DNA of 16,007 nucleotides. Source: Phoronis pallida (taxonomy: Eukaryota > Phoronida > Phoronidae). The notes below the pieces were generated by a model. That model did no database searches. It was not told the DNA's origin and saw only the letters and a list, made by a program, of their open reading frames with translations. The stretch is from contig JAOXYC010239792.1 in NCBI GenBank assembly GCA_028565715.1, positions 1-16,007 of the forward strand, given 5' to 3'. Position numbers and translations under genes: made by a program. Below are positions 8,168 to 15,669 of the stretch, piece by piece (position 1 is the stretch's first letter; every line of letters starts with the position of its first letter).

Positions 8168-9058
8168 ATGACTAACCATGGCAAGAAGGCGAAATTAATA
8201 GGTGTATTTAAATTTTGCAGTATGAATCTTCAAGCTGACCAACAAAACGAACAACAATCCCTGCCGATAGGCGGGCCGATAGGATGTGAAACGTACACAC
8301 TAACATTGAAAACAAGCCGGGGCAACTATTGCCTGAGGGTACCGGACACTAGATTGAACGACATACCGCTCATTGAAGCTTTCTCACACTTCAATGAGCA
8401 AGAAGTGAGCATAACCCTTGGGGAGGAGCTGGGCACGATTACCCCAAGGGTAATGGCAATTCTACAGGAATTCATGGTGACGGACACATTACCAAAACAT
8501 GAACTAATGCATGCCTTGTTGCCGAAATTTACTGTGTTGACGGCAATTGGGGCTTTCCTGACGTATGACCGGCTGGTGGGGGCCCTGGCCAAACTGATCT
8601 ACTCCGACAAAATAACACTTTACGGTGTATATAACGAATACATGATACAAGGTGTTTTTGACTTTGCCCACAGACACATTAAAACGATAAATTATATGAT
8701 TAGAGAGGGCATTCGACACCCTTGTGTCGTTTGTAAAGAACCCCTACAACGGCATAAACCACATGCCTCGTTTGGGCGTCCACCAGCCCAAACCACAATG
8801 GACTGCTGCCAAGCTTGGGTACATTATTATTGCAGAGCGGCGTTTACCAGGTTTAGCAGCCTTGCAAATACATGTCCCGAATGTAAAAGTTCATATTATT
8901 GTGGGGACCTGATAATAGACGGACAATATTACCACGGACGATTACACCGCGTAGATTACGGGACGAGAGCAGAGATCAGAGAACAATACGTCGCTCGGGA
9001 ACACGCCCAGATTCAAGATGAGCTGAGGAAAGTGGACAGGGAATTCTTTGGATTCTAA
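8168..9058 (+). CDS. ORF4: putative Skp1/POZ-like plus RING-like zinc protein
   Basis: The 296-residue protein sits downstream of pol where some retroelements carry env or accessory genes. Residues about 42-150 have a Skp1/BTB-POZ flavour by eye: a beta start (LTLKTSRG), a mid strand-helix (ITLGEELGTITPRVMAIL) and a helical segment with A-x-x-L spacing (LTAIGAFLTYDRLVGALAKL). Residues 186-239 form a RING/treble-clef-like zinc site: C186-X2-C189, C213, C214, H219, C222, C236-P-x-C239. The C-terminus is charged and helical. There is no signal peptide or membrane span, so it is not an envelope protein. Start choice is open: ATG 8168 gives 296 residues, while ATG 8222 (278 residues) directly follows an acceptor-like site. 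An out-of-frame ATG in better context lies at 8178. A ubiquitin-ligase role is an inference, and the fold calls need profile searches. Confidence 0.6.
   Translation: MTNHGKKAKLIGVFKFCSMNLQADQQNEQQSLPIGGPIGCETYTLTLKTSRGNYCLRVPDTRLNDIPLIEAFSHFNEQEVSITLGEELGTITPRVMAILQEFMVTDTLPKHELMHALLPKFTVLTAIGAFLTYDRLVGALAKLIYSDKITLYGVYNEYMIQGVFDFAHRHIKTINYMIREGIRHPCVVCKEPLQRHKPHASFGRPPAQTTMDCCQAWVHYYCRAAFTRFSSLANTCPECKSSYYCGDLIIDGQYYHGRLHRVDYGTRAEIREQYVAREHAQIQDELRKVDREFFGF
8205..8220 (+). promoter_or_regulatory. 3' splice-site-like sequence before ORF4 internal ATG
   Basis: A T-rich stretch ends TTTTGCAG at 8220. The next ATG (8222) is two bases on and in the ORF4 frame (residue 19). This would suit a spliced subgenomic mRNA, as retroviruses use for env. 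It is inferred from sequence only. Confidence 0.3.
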
Positions 9059-9428
9059 TTATTTTACTGGTTCAATTTTGTTTGGATCACTTAAAGACAA
9101 AATATATAAATAAAAAAACTTAAAAAAAAATAAAATAAAAATATATATATATGTATATATAATATTGGATTTAAATATACTTGGTTATTAACTATTACTG
9201 TGTTTCTCACGAACTATATATATGGCCGGAGGGGTTAACTTCTATGACAGATAACGGTTAAGGGCATTTGAACAAAGAAAAGCGCAACTGTCCTATTCAG
9301 TATTGATCTGGACACCCTCAATATAGCCCGGACCCTTGTTATATTGGTTGATTGGACTAGAAATGTACATGCATTATTGAACCTGATCTTCTCACGCTCA
9401 CAAATATTTTGATACGGGGTGAATTCTA
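9059..9428. other. AT-rich spacer after ORF4
   Basis: AT-rich DNA with an (AT)n-like stretch near 9140-9165 and several AATAAA-like sequences around 9106-9136 that could end the ORF4 transcript. A block at about 9231-9273 (GGTTAACTTCTATGAC onward) weakly resembles the motif repeated before ORF4. No coding region is seen. Confidence 0.35.
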
Positions 9429-9731
9429 TTTATAATTGGACGATGGATGAGATACGATCTACGATTTGATCAGTGAATGTATAGGATCCAAAGGGAATGC
9501 GGCACTTGAAAGTATCGCGGTCGACAATAACTGTATTGGAAATATCGACAAATAAAGTCAACGAAATTACACTGATTTAATTTATAATTGGATGATGGAT
9601 GTGATACGATCTACAAGTTTGATCATTAAATGCAGAATCCAAAGGGAATGCGGCACTTGAAAGTATCGCAGTCGACAATAACTGTATTGAAATATCGACA
9701 AATAAAGTCAACGAAATTACACTTATTTAAG
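9429..9731 (+). repeat. 152-bp direct tandem duplication with AATAAA in each copy
   Basis: Two adjacent copies, 9429-9580 and 9581-about 9731, both begin TTTATAATTGG. They share AAAGGGAATGCGGCACTTGA and the segment GACAAATAAAGTCAACGAAA. They differ by scattered substitutions and small indels, so the duplication is old enough to have diverged. Each carries AATAAA (9551-9556, 9701-9706), so it could supply duplicated 3'-end signals for ORF4 RNA. Confidence 0.75.
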
Positions 9732-9823
9732 AAACTGGAAATAAACAAGACAACTCTGAATAAAATCCGAATATTTTCCCACGAATAAATAAGGGCGTGG
9801 ATAACGAACAGATTTATGGTTAA

Positions 9824-9838
9824 ATTACACCTATTCAG
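9824..9838 (+). promoter_or_regulatory. 3' splice-site-like sequence before ORF5
   Basis: The sequence ACACCTATTCAG ends at 9838, and the next ATG downstream is the ORF5 start at 9868. It is a candidate acceptor for a spliced ORF5 mRNA. The pyrimidine tract is modest. Confidence 0.25.
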
Positions 9839-9867
9839 GTTATATCGGGGGCCCAGGTATAAACAAG

Positions 9868-10368
9868 ATGATAACGACGGTTGAAATCATTTACTTTCGA
9901 GATTTTAAAGAGACAAGACATATCATGAATCATTTTGGATGCAGTCAATGCAAAGAAGTGGCTGATGTCACTATGGAGGAGTACCTAGCACACTGGAAGG
10001 CAAAACACCAGGGGATCCGCTGCCGTCGTTGTACCAGGACTACAACATTCAAAAAGAAAGACACTTTTGAAAGACACATGCTAGAGGTACATGATGAACT
10101 GGCCACTGCTGAGTTCCCGTCTCCACCGCCTCCCCTGTATACGTACTATACCAAAACAGGGAGGAAAACACAGGCGGAGGAAAGCCGACCCGCGAAAAGA
10201 TATAAGACATCGACAGCGGAGCATAGAATACCACCCGCTCTTTCGCCAATACCAGAAACCCCGGATAGGGAGATCACGGTTGTCCGGGCGGTCGTTCCTC
10301 ACTATTCACCACCTCCGATTCGCCGTATACATGAAGGCCTCAACGATATTTCGGCTTCGGCCTGGTAA
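9868..10368 (+). CDS. ORF5: two-C2H2-finger protein with PPxY motif
   Basis: The 166-residue protein has two C2H2 zinc fingers in tandem: C25-X2-C28-X13-H42-X4-H47 and C52-X2-C55-X14-H70-X4-H75, joined by a four-residue linker. The second finger is Lys/Arg-rich, suggesting nucleic-acid binding. A Pro-rich segment follows with PPLY at 88-91, matching the PPxY motif that binds WW domains of NEDD4-type ubiquitin ligases. Basic clusters at about 97-113 (GRK and RPAKRYK) could act as a bipartite nuclear signal. The tail (120-166) is Pro/Ser-rich and low-complexity. ATG 9868 is the first ATG after an acceptor-like site, and ATG 9925 (residue 20) would keep both fingers. It lies on the same strand as gag-pol. 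Whether it belongs to the retroelement or is a host gene fragment is unresolved. I do not recognise a named family. Confidence 0.6.
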   Translation: MITTVEIIYFRDFKETRHIMNHFGCSQCKEVADVTMEEYLAHWKAKHQGIRCRRCTRTTTFKKKDTFERHMLEVHDELATAEFPSPPPPLYTYYTKTGRKTQAEESRPAKRYKTSTAEHRIPPALSPIPETPDREITVVRAVVPHYSPPPIRRIHEGLNDISASAW

Positions 10369-11024
10369 TGAAATGAACTGCTTGGTTTTTTTAAACCTTA
10401 AAAGTAATAAATATATATCAAGAAAGTCGATTTAGAAAGCGTTTGCTATTTTGCCTCGCACAGCATAAATGTCCTCAACAATTATTTACAGCTATAGAAG
10501 CGTGCGTCGGTTCTGTAAATCGTGTGGATGTAGTCTAGAAACATGGCATTTATATACCAGTTTCCTTGTTTATTTAGGATGCGTTTTGCACCATAATTCA
10601 GTAAACCATGTGAAGTATATTCATTATTATGTAGTTCCATATATAATAACCATAAACTTTATCTTGAGTACACACTATAATTGGTGTAATTTATTTATTT
10701 TCGCATGGTGGTCCGAAATTGTTAACATTTTGCTAACTACGAGTTTCCAATTATCCACTTAAGGCCGACTCCTTTTGTCCAATTACTTATCATTCTTCGT
10801 CCACTTCCATCCGACACAATCTATGAGTACTGGCCACCGAAGACAACCTGTTTGTATGCCGGAGGAAAATGTCGCATGTTCAGAGTTTGTTTTCCTTGGT
10901 CTCGACGCATGCCATTAGAATGTTCTTTCGACAAGCGATTGATAATACAAAATCACCAATGTTGGGAAACATTCCAATATACATGTATTTAAAACGAATA
11001 AGTGTTATCTTTATGGGGGACTCA
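10369..11024. other. Gene-poor stretch; expected 3' LTR not seen
   Basis: AT-rich sequence. A 97-codon frame (10469-10762) has composition typical of chance translation of AT-rich DNA. No purine tract followed by TG is found, and no segment matches the 5' LTR at length by eye. Confidence 0.4.
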
Positions 11025-11440
11025 CGATGGTCCTACGACACTGTGGTCCTACGACATCATGGTCCTACGACAGTATGGTCATGCGACATCATAGTCCTAC
11101 GATGACGATAAAACAACCCCATGGTCCTATGACACGTTGGTCCTACGAGTGAGATAAAACGACATCATGGTCCAACGATTCGAATAAAACGACATCATAG
11201 CCCTACGATTCGAATAAAACGACATGCTGGTCCTACGATTGCGATAAAACGACATCATGGTTCTACGATTGCTATAAAACAATCGTAGGACTATGATGTC
11301 GTTTTTTTCGCAATCGTAGGACCATCATGTCGTTTTATTCGAATCGTAGGACTATGATGTCGTTGTACCATCAGTCGTAGGACCAAAGTGTCGTAGGACC
11401 ATGGTGTCGTAGGACCATGATGACGTAGGACCATCATGCT
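11025..11440. repeat. Inverted minisatellite (large palindrome of GGTCCTACGA units)
   Basis: The left half is direct copies of GGTCCTACGACATCAT-like 16-bp units (11027-11100), then about 30-bp units combining GGTCCTACGATT with GAATAAAACGACATCAT (about 11100-11279). The right half holds the reverse complements in mirrored order: 30-bp units inside, 16-bp units outside. The centre is a tight hairpin, CTACGATTG (11263-11271) and CAATCGTAG (11280-11288). Frames read through it are artefacts of the repeat. Confidence 0.9.
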
Positions 11441-11756
11441 GCACCCTATTTTTATTTTATTCATCGTAGAAATACGGCAACCTTTATACCTCTGGGCGGC
11501 TGGACGGTTGCGCGAACACTTACCAGTGATTAGAAAACGATCTAAAGCCATTTTCCCGGTACACGGGACCGTTAACTCTGGATTGGTTCAGCATTTAACG
11601 AAAATTGTAATCAACTTTATGATTTACTACATGTAAACACTGCACACACATGGATTGCGTTCGCATTTGCTTTGAAAGTCTTTAACCATCATGTTTATGT
11701 TTAATATTTCCCTGTTCAAGTGTTTTTTGAAAATGCGGATAAAGAAAAGGTACGTG
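11441..11756. other. Unannotated spacer
   Basis: No supported gene or repeat is visible. Short frames here lack any recognisable motif. Confidence 0.35.
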
Positions 11757-12346
11757 GGTTTGGGCTCTCGAGCGCAAAATACAGCCAGCAATCCCTCCTT
11801 GAGGCAGAATTACATTGGAAGTCGGTCTACGACGAAGTAAGAAAAAATTCTCATCGCTGTACGTCGTCTTTATGTTCGTTCCACTTACACAACGAGCTAT
11901 GAATATATCCAGATATAAAAACAACACACTATAGTTGTGTGCGAAAGGCCATTTTTATCAAAATGATAGAAAAGATAAAAAATCTAATACAATAGAAATA
12001 TACTCAAACATAAACTCTGGATTATTAAGATGGGCGGAAAAGTGCCACAACTGAAGGTATGAGTTTGGGCTCTCGAGCGCAAATTTAGTAAAATACAGCC
12101 AGCAATCCCCCCTTGAGGCAGAATTACATTGGAAGTAGGTCTACGCTGTAAGTCGTCTTTATGTTCGTTTCACTTACACGACGAGCTATGTATCCTGAGA
12201 TAAAAACAACACACTATACATAATGTAGTTGTGTGCGAGAGGCCATTTTTATCAAAATGACAGAAAAGATAAAAATCTAATACAATAGAAATATACACAA
12301 ACATGAATTCTGGATAGATGGGCGGAAAAGCGCCACAAGCGATGTA
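11757..12346. repeat. Tandem duplication, period about 305 bp
   Basis: Copy A (about 11757-12056) and copy B (about 12062-12346) both start GTTTGGGCTCTCGAGCGCAAA. They share long blocks including the GCCAGCAATCCC region and TGAGGCAGAATTACATTGGA, and end in GGGCGGAAAAG followed by TGCC or CGCC. Copy B lost about 20 bases after GTCTACG and gained bases in the ACACACTATA hairpin. Frames across it are short and not conserved between copies, so it looks non-coding. Strand and function are unknown. Confidence 0.8.
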
Positions 12347-13137
12347 TTTAACAGTTGCAGTTTATCAATTGCAATAAACATCAGACGGTTTCTTCATTAT
12401 AGATCTACCACGACGCTTTGAAGCTGTTTTTTCACACAGGAAAGTAGTCCAAATAATGAAAACTGTCATCCGTCAACGCAATCAGTTGATACACATGCCA
12501 CAAATTGACATAAGCGGCCCCTTATCTCACCATGGGAATATAGCGACCAAATGTTCTGTTTGTCAATTTCATACCCCCGAGATTCGCAATGAGGAAACCA
12601 AAATGCCTCAACATTATTCATCAGTGCCTTTGACGATATTTAATTGCAAGTGTAATTGCCCCTTAAACACATACATGTAGAACGATGTCCCAATTATAAT
12701 ATTTCCCATGGAACAAAGAAATTACGATATAATTATAATTGTGTCTATCATTTCGTAATTGTGCATAAAATGAAAAAAAAAAGATAAAACCGTTTTTTAA
12801 GTAACTGCGTCTTATCATATGTCAATATTATTACCCGACAATAAATTCAATCTGACTCAATCGAGAAAAATAAGTCAAGTATGATTTAATAAAGTTTATT
12901 ATAAAAGCAAGCAAACTGTGTTTGAATCATTTAATTTTATGCAACCACCAGGTAAGAGTCAATTTGATGTGAAATTAACAATGATTTTATTAACTGTTTA
13001 GATTCATTGATAACAGTAAAACACTATTTAGTATATTGTACTGTATACGGATGTTCCATTTTCCAACGAGTTGCATAAGTATATCCCGTCTTTTATTGGT
13101 ATTTGTTAATAGGTGTGATAAACAGGAAGTGGTGACA
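12347..13137. other. Upstream region of the cystine-knot gene, no ORF supported
   Basis: AT-rich intergenic DNA. An AT-rich inverted repeat lies around 12691-12742 (CAATTATAATAT against ATATAATTATAATTG). A 74-codon frame at 12456-12680 shows no family features. The 5' UTR of the gene at 13138 probably lies in its last 200 bases. Confidence 0.35.
12900..12907 (+). promoter_or_regulatory. Possible TATA box for the cystine-knot gene
   Basis: TATAAAAG lies 238 bp upstream of the start codon at 13138 and would give a 5' UTR of roughly 200 nt if unspliced. In such AT-rich DNA the match alone is weak evidence. Confidence 0.25.
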
Positions 13138-14031
13138 ATGCTTCTCAAACTTCTCGTGTTGATTATGTTAAATTGTGCAGTCGTCGACTGTGAGGGTAAG
13201 ACTGTAGTTTGAGTTGTTACGTCGCATCTCTTTTGATATTAAGATTATACACATTTTGCCTTTAGACAAAGTAAATATTTTAAACGTCTCTTGGCAATTC
13301 ATATTCGGCATATTCCGATAGCCTAATGCTTGTAACGGTTTTCACATTAATGTACAAATATTCTAGGTTCTTCAATTGAAAACGAAAAAGTTTTTATCAA
13401 AAACACAAATAGTTTGTTCTTTTTTCAGATGCAGTGTCAAGAAAAGACCTCAGTCGAAGGTTTTTAAGTGTTTTCTTTTCACTTCTATATCAGCTTGTTT
13501 GTAATTCACCGCAGGGGAAACGTTTGACTAAAAAGATTATTTCTAGAAAAATTGAATTTCTCCCTATGTACATGTAGGCACTACGTACAACTCTCATACT
13601 GGGATGGAGCAAAATAAGTATTCATTTTGTATTCTGTTATATCGTTGTATTGCATTCGGAAAAAAAGGACTGCGAATGTTTCTATGAAATATTTGAATAT
13701 CATCCAGTGTTAACTCTGAATGGCATTGTTTTTTCTCCGCAGGGCATACTGCGTGTACTCAGGCGGTCGCTGCAGTGCGACCAACCGATGTTGCAGACTT
13801 TTAGAATGTCAAAGTGGACGGTGCGTAACCGAGTGCGCACGTGAGGGTCAGTCCTGTAGTTTTACTGGTTTGACAAGTCCCCGCTGTTGTGGGTCGTTAC
13901 ACTGCGTCTCAGGAAGGTGCGCTGCATGCGCAAGATCTTGGCAAGAATGTTCCTACACAGTGCCATGCTGTTCTGGCACTTGCAAATGGGGTTCCGGAGG
14001 AGCCAGTTACAAATACTGTGACCCGAATTAA
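13138..14031 (+). CDS. Secreted peptide precursor with three inhibitor-cystine-knot modules (3 exons)
   Basis: Coding exons are 13138-13195, 13429-13459 and 13743-14031. Introns start GTAAG and GTTTTT and end TTTTTCAG and TCCGCAG, in phases 1 and 2. The 58+31+289 bases give exactly 126 codons, and only with the 31-base middle exon is the frame kept. The second donor is weak after GT. The 125-residue precursor has a signal peptide (about 1-18, hydrophobic core LLKLLVLIML), a short propeptide ending in dibasic RR (29-30, split by intron 2), and a 95-residue mature part with 18 cysteines. These form three modules: C33/40/46/47/52/57, C61/68/78/79/84/89 and C92/99/105/106/110/122, each C..C..CC..C..C. 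This is the knottin pattern of mollusc cysteine-rich, conotoxin-like and defence peptides. Target unknown. No canonical AATAAA was seen soon after the stop. Confidence 0.85.
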
Positions 14032-14455
14032 ACCTATACAATATACACTTGTGACAGACTGTGAAATTTACTTTTATTTACATTTATTTTATCACAGAAT
14101 GTAAATGTTCGTAAAAATTTAAGTTTATTTGCTAGCGTGTATTCAGAAATCGGAAATTTAAAAAAACCCGTCTTTTTCTTGATTTTTATCTCGATCATTT
14201 GTCATATTACATTACCAGTCGTTACTCCACTCTTTTAAACATTTTACCTTTTTATGTTTAAATCTTTACTTTATTTCAGTCAGCTAAAACACAGTTAAAG
14301 TCTAGAAGTAGTGGACAACAGCCAAGTTTTAAACGTCTAATCGGTCGGAATAACGCACACATTTGTACAAAATGATGTTAAAACGTAGATTGTAACTTTA
14401 GTAGAAATGAGATAATAGACGAATTCAAATCCATCAACCGATACCCAGATTTCAT
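14032..14455. other. 3' flank of the cystine-knot gene
   Basis: This presumably holds the 3' UTR. Only weak hexamer variants such as AATATA near 14039 are present close to the stop. No other gene or repeat is visible before the palindrome. Confidence 0.35.
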
Positions 14456-14781
14456 CAGTCGCACACAGAATTCTTCAGTCACGCACCACCTATTCCGCAC
14501 CCACAGACACAATTTTTCAGTCGCGCACCACTTTTCTTTAGTCGCGCACCACTTTTTCAGCGTCGGGGACAATATTCCGCAGTCACGGACAATATTCCAC
14601 ATTTGCAGAGGCAGACAAGATTTATGTCTGCGACTGCGGAATATTGTCCGTGACTGCGGAATATTGACCGCGACGCTGGAAAAAGTGGTACGCGACTGAA
14701 GAAAAGTGGTGCGCGACTGAAGAATTGTGTCTGTGGGTGTGGAACAGGTGGTGCGGGACTGAGGAATTGTGTGTACGACTG
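14456..14781. repeat. Large palindrome built of GTCGCGCACCACTTTT-type units
   Basis: The left arm (14456-14598) and right arm (14638-14781) are reverse complements over about 143 bp with few mismatches, separated by a 39-bp loop. Each arm is made of short related units (CAGTCGCGCACCACTTTT, GGACAATATTCCGCAGTCAC). The loop itself holds GCAGACA and TGTCTGC, a small inner hairpin. Frames reported on either strand here are translations of the repeat. Confidence 0.9.
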
Positions 14782-14979
14782 AAGAAATATGTGTACGAAC
14801 ACGTCCAAGGTGTGCGCGACTGCGGAAGTCAGGGTACCCTGTATTTCATCGTATTCGCAAGGGAAATCACGAGCGCGTATACAAACAAGCTTTATCATGC
14901 TTGTTATGTTTTAGATTTGTGAATGTATAAGCTGAGGTAAAAACGACAACACAACAGATTCTATGAAATATCGTTTTCA

Positions 14980-14985
14980 TTTATT
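14980..14985 (-). terminator. Polyadenylation signal for the minus-strand peptide gene
   Basis: TTTATT on the plus strand is AATAAA on the minus strand, about 40 bases past the stop codon at 15026-15028. The spacing is normal for a short 3' UTR. Confidence 0.45.
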
Positions 14986-15025
14986 TCTTTAAACATGTTC
15001 ATGCTTTCTTATTGCATACATGTAA

Positions 15026-15119
15026 TTAGCGGCACCTTCCCCCTCTGCACCTCTGCACCGGACTGCAGCATTGGAAGGACGTCCAGCATCTCTCTCCCCA
15101 GTTAGAACAGCGAGTAACC
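15026..15119 (-). CDS. Last exon of a second cystine-knot peptide gene (partial)
   Basis: Read on the minus strand, an acceptor TAATCACACAG ends at 15120. The exon then runs 94 bases to a TAA at 15028-15026. It encodes 30 residues with the pattern C-X6-C-X5-CC-X5-C-X4-C, the same six-cysteine knot as the modules of the plus-strand gene at 13138. It also starts with one base before the first full codon, so its intron is phase 2 like intron 2 of that gene. An AATAAA follows in the right place. Upstream exons (signal peptide, propeptide) were not identified. A donor GTAAGTT at 15157-15151 is present, but it would leave a 38-base intron and a stop in the required frame. The gene may be intact with exons beyond the window or may be a remnant. 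Confidence 0.6.
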
Positions 15120-15204
15120 CTGTGTGATTAGAAAATATTAAGAATAATCGAACTTACATGTACAATCATCTATACTATGGAAAGTCATTCCGTTCAGGTA
15201 AAAT

Positions 15205-15329
15205 CAACGCGTTGCTGTAAGAACCCCTTCAAATTACATAATTTTTTTTTATAATTTGAAGGTTACCGCTTCAAAATCAACGCGATGATTCTCAAAGCTA
15301 ACGCGTTGATTTTCAAAATCAACGCGTTG
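15205..15329. repeat. Four copies of palindromic CAACGCGTTG in AAAATCAACGCGTTGATTTT contexts
   Basis: Perfect CAACGCGTTG occurs at 15205-15214 and 15320-15329. One-base variants are at 15278-15287 and 15299-15308. Between the first and second lies a hairpin, CCTTCAAATTA (15226-15236) with TAATTTGAAGG (15252-15262), perfect over 11 bp. The cluster looks like a degraded foldback or satellite repeat. Confidence 0.6.
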
Positions 15330-15403
15330 TATACGTTTTATTTGCTTAAAGATAATGTCTCCTCGTTGGTGAGGATCTGGGAATGATCAAAATTCAAATC
15401 AAC

Positions 15404-15656
15404 TAGAAATTGTGTGTATGAGTCCTTTGATGAATATAATTAACCTGCATCTTAGTAAAAAAATTCCAAAAAATCCGTAAACGGTAAATTTGAGGTTTTT
15501 ATCCTAAAAAAGGTAAATTTCGAAAACCTTGTCAGGCGACAAGGTTTTTTGGATACAAAGATCTCAACTTTACCCCTTTACTGATTTTTTTGAATTTGTT
15601 TACTAGTGATGCAGATTAATTATATTCATCAAAGGACTCGTACACAAAATTTCTAT
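15404..15656. mobile_element. 253-bp imperfect hairpin, MITE-like
   Basis: The two arms of about 120 bp are reverse complements with scattered mismatches, from TAGAAATT (15404) to AATTTCTA (15656). The outer arms share GAGTCCTTTGATGAATATAA. The centre is AAAACCTTGTC and GACAAGGTTTT around a 4-base loop (15534-15537). No target duplication is evident at the edges. It directly abuts the end of the Penelope-like fragment, so it could be a separate foldback element or part of that element's 3' end. Confidence 0.7.
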
Positions 15657-15669
15657 ATATCGATGAATG

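Larger units (their letters stand above)
685..10368 (+). mobile_element. Ty3/gypsy-type LTR retroelement with accessory ORFs (3' end not found)
   Basis: The order is LTR, PBS, small membrane ORF, gag, pol (PR-RT-RH-IN), then two extra ORFs. Integrase after RNase H is diagnostic of Ty3/gypsy (Metaviridae) rather than copia. All five ORFs are free of stops and frameshifts, which suggests a young insertion or selection. I searched 10369-16007 by eye for a second copy of the LTR (TATA block, U5 end, PBS-proximal segment) and found none. The right boundary given is therefore only the end of the last accessory ORF. The left boundary is the candidate LTR start TGTGAA. ORF4 and ORF5 are assigned by same strand and close downstream position, not by proof. 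Confidence 0.7.

Noticed and set aside
10091-10435. A 114-codon plus frame overlapping ORF5 in another phase
   Set aside because: ORF5 in the 9868 frame has clean zinc-finger spacing. The alternative frame is a shadow without motifs.
10610-10640. CATGTGAAGTATA as a possible start of a 3' LTR
   Set aside because: It resembles the proposed LTR start (TGTGAATATA) for about a dozen bases, but the following sequence does not match and there is no purine tract before it.
10469-10762. A 97-codon hydrophobic frame
   Set aside because: Its amino-acid content (Tyr, Ile, Leu, Asn, Ser) is what AT-rich DNA gives by chance, with no family pattern.
11025-11440. CRISPR-like array
   Set aside because: Units are contiguous or degenerate, without unique spacers of constant length, and the genome is eukaryotic.
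10869-11551. Frames across the inverted minisatellite on both strands
   Set aside because: They are repeat translations with the same short peptide recurring.
11682-11927. Frames in copy A of the 305-bp duplication on both strands
   Set aside because: Copy B does not preserve either frame because of indels, so coding is unlikely.
13720-13742. ATG at 13720 as the start of the cystine-knot protein
   Set aside because: It would translate the intron's pyrimidine tract and acceptor. The signal-peptide exon at 13138 and the micro-exon give a complete, in-phase gene.
13650-13844. A 64-codon frame overlapping the third exon of the cystine-knot gene
   Set aside because: It is in the wrong phase for the cysteine modules and runs through the intron and acceptor.
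15120-15157. A 38-base intron (GTAAGTT to CACAG, minus strand) feeding the single-knot exon
   Set aside because: It is too short for a usual intron, and the upstream sequence has a stop in the phase the exon needs.
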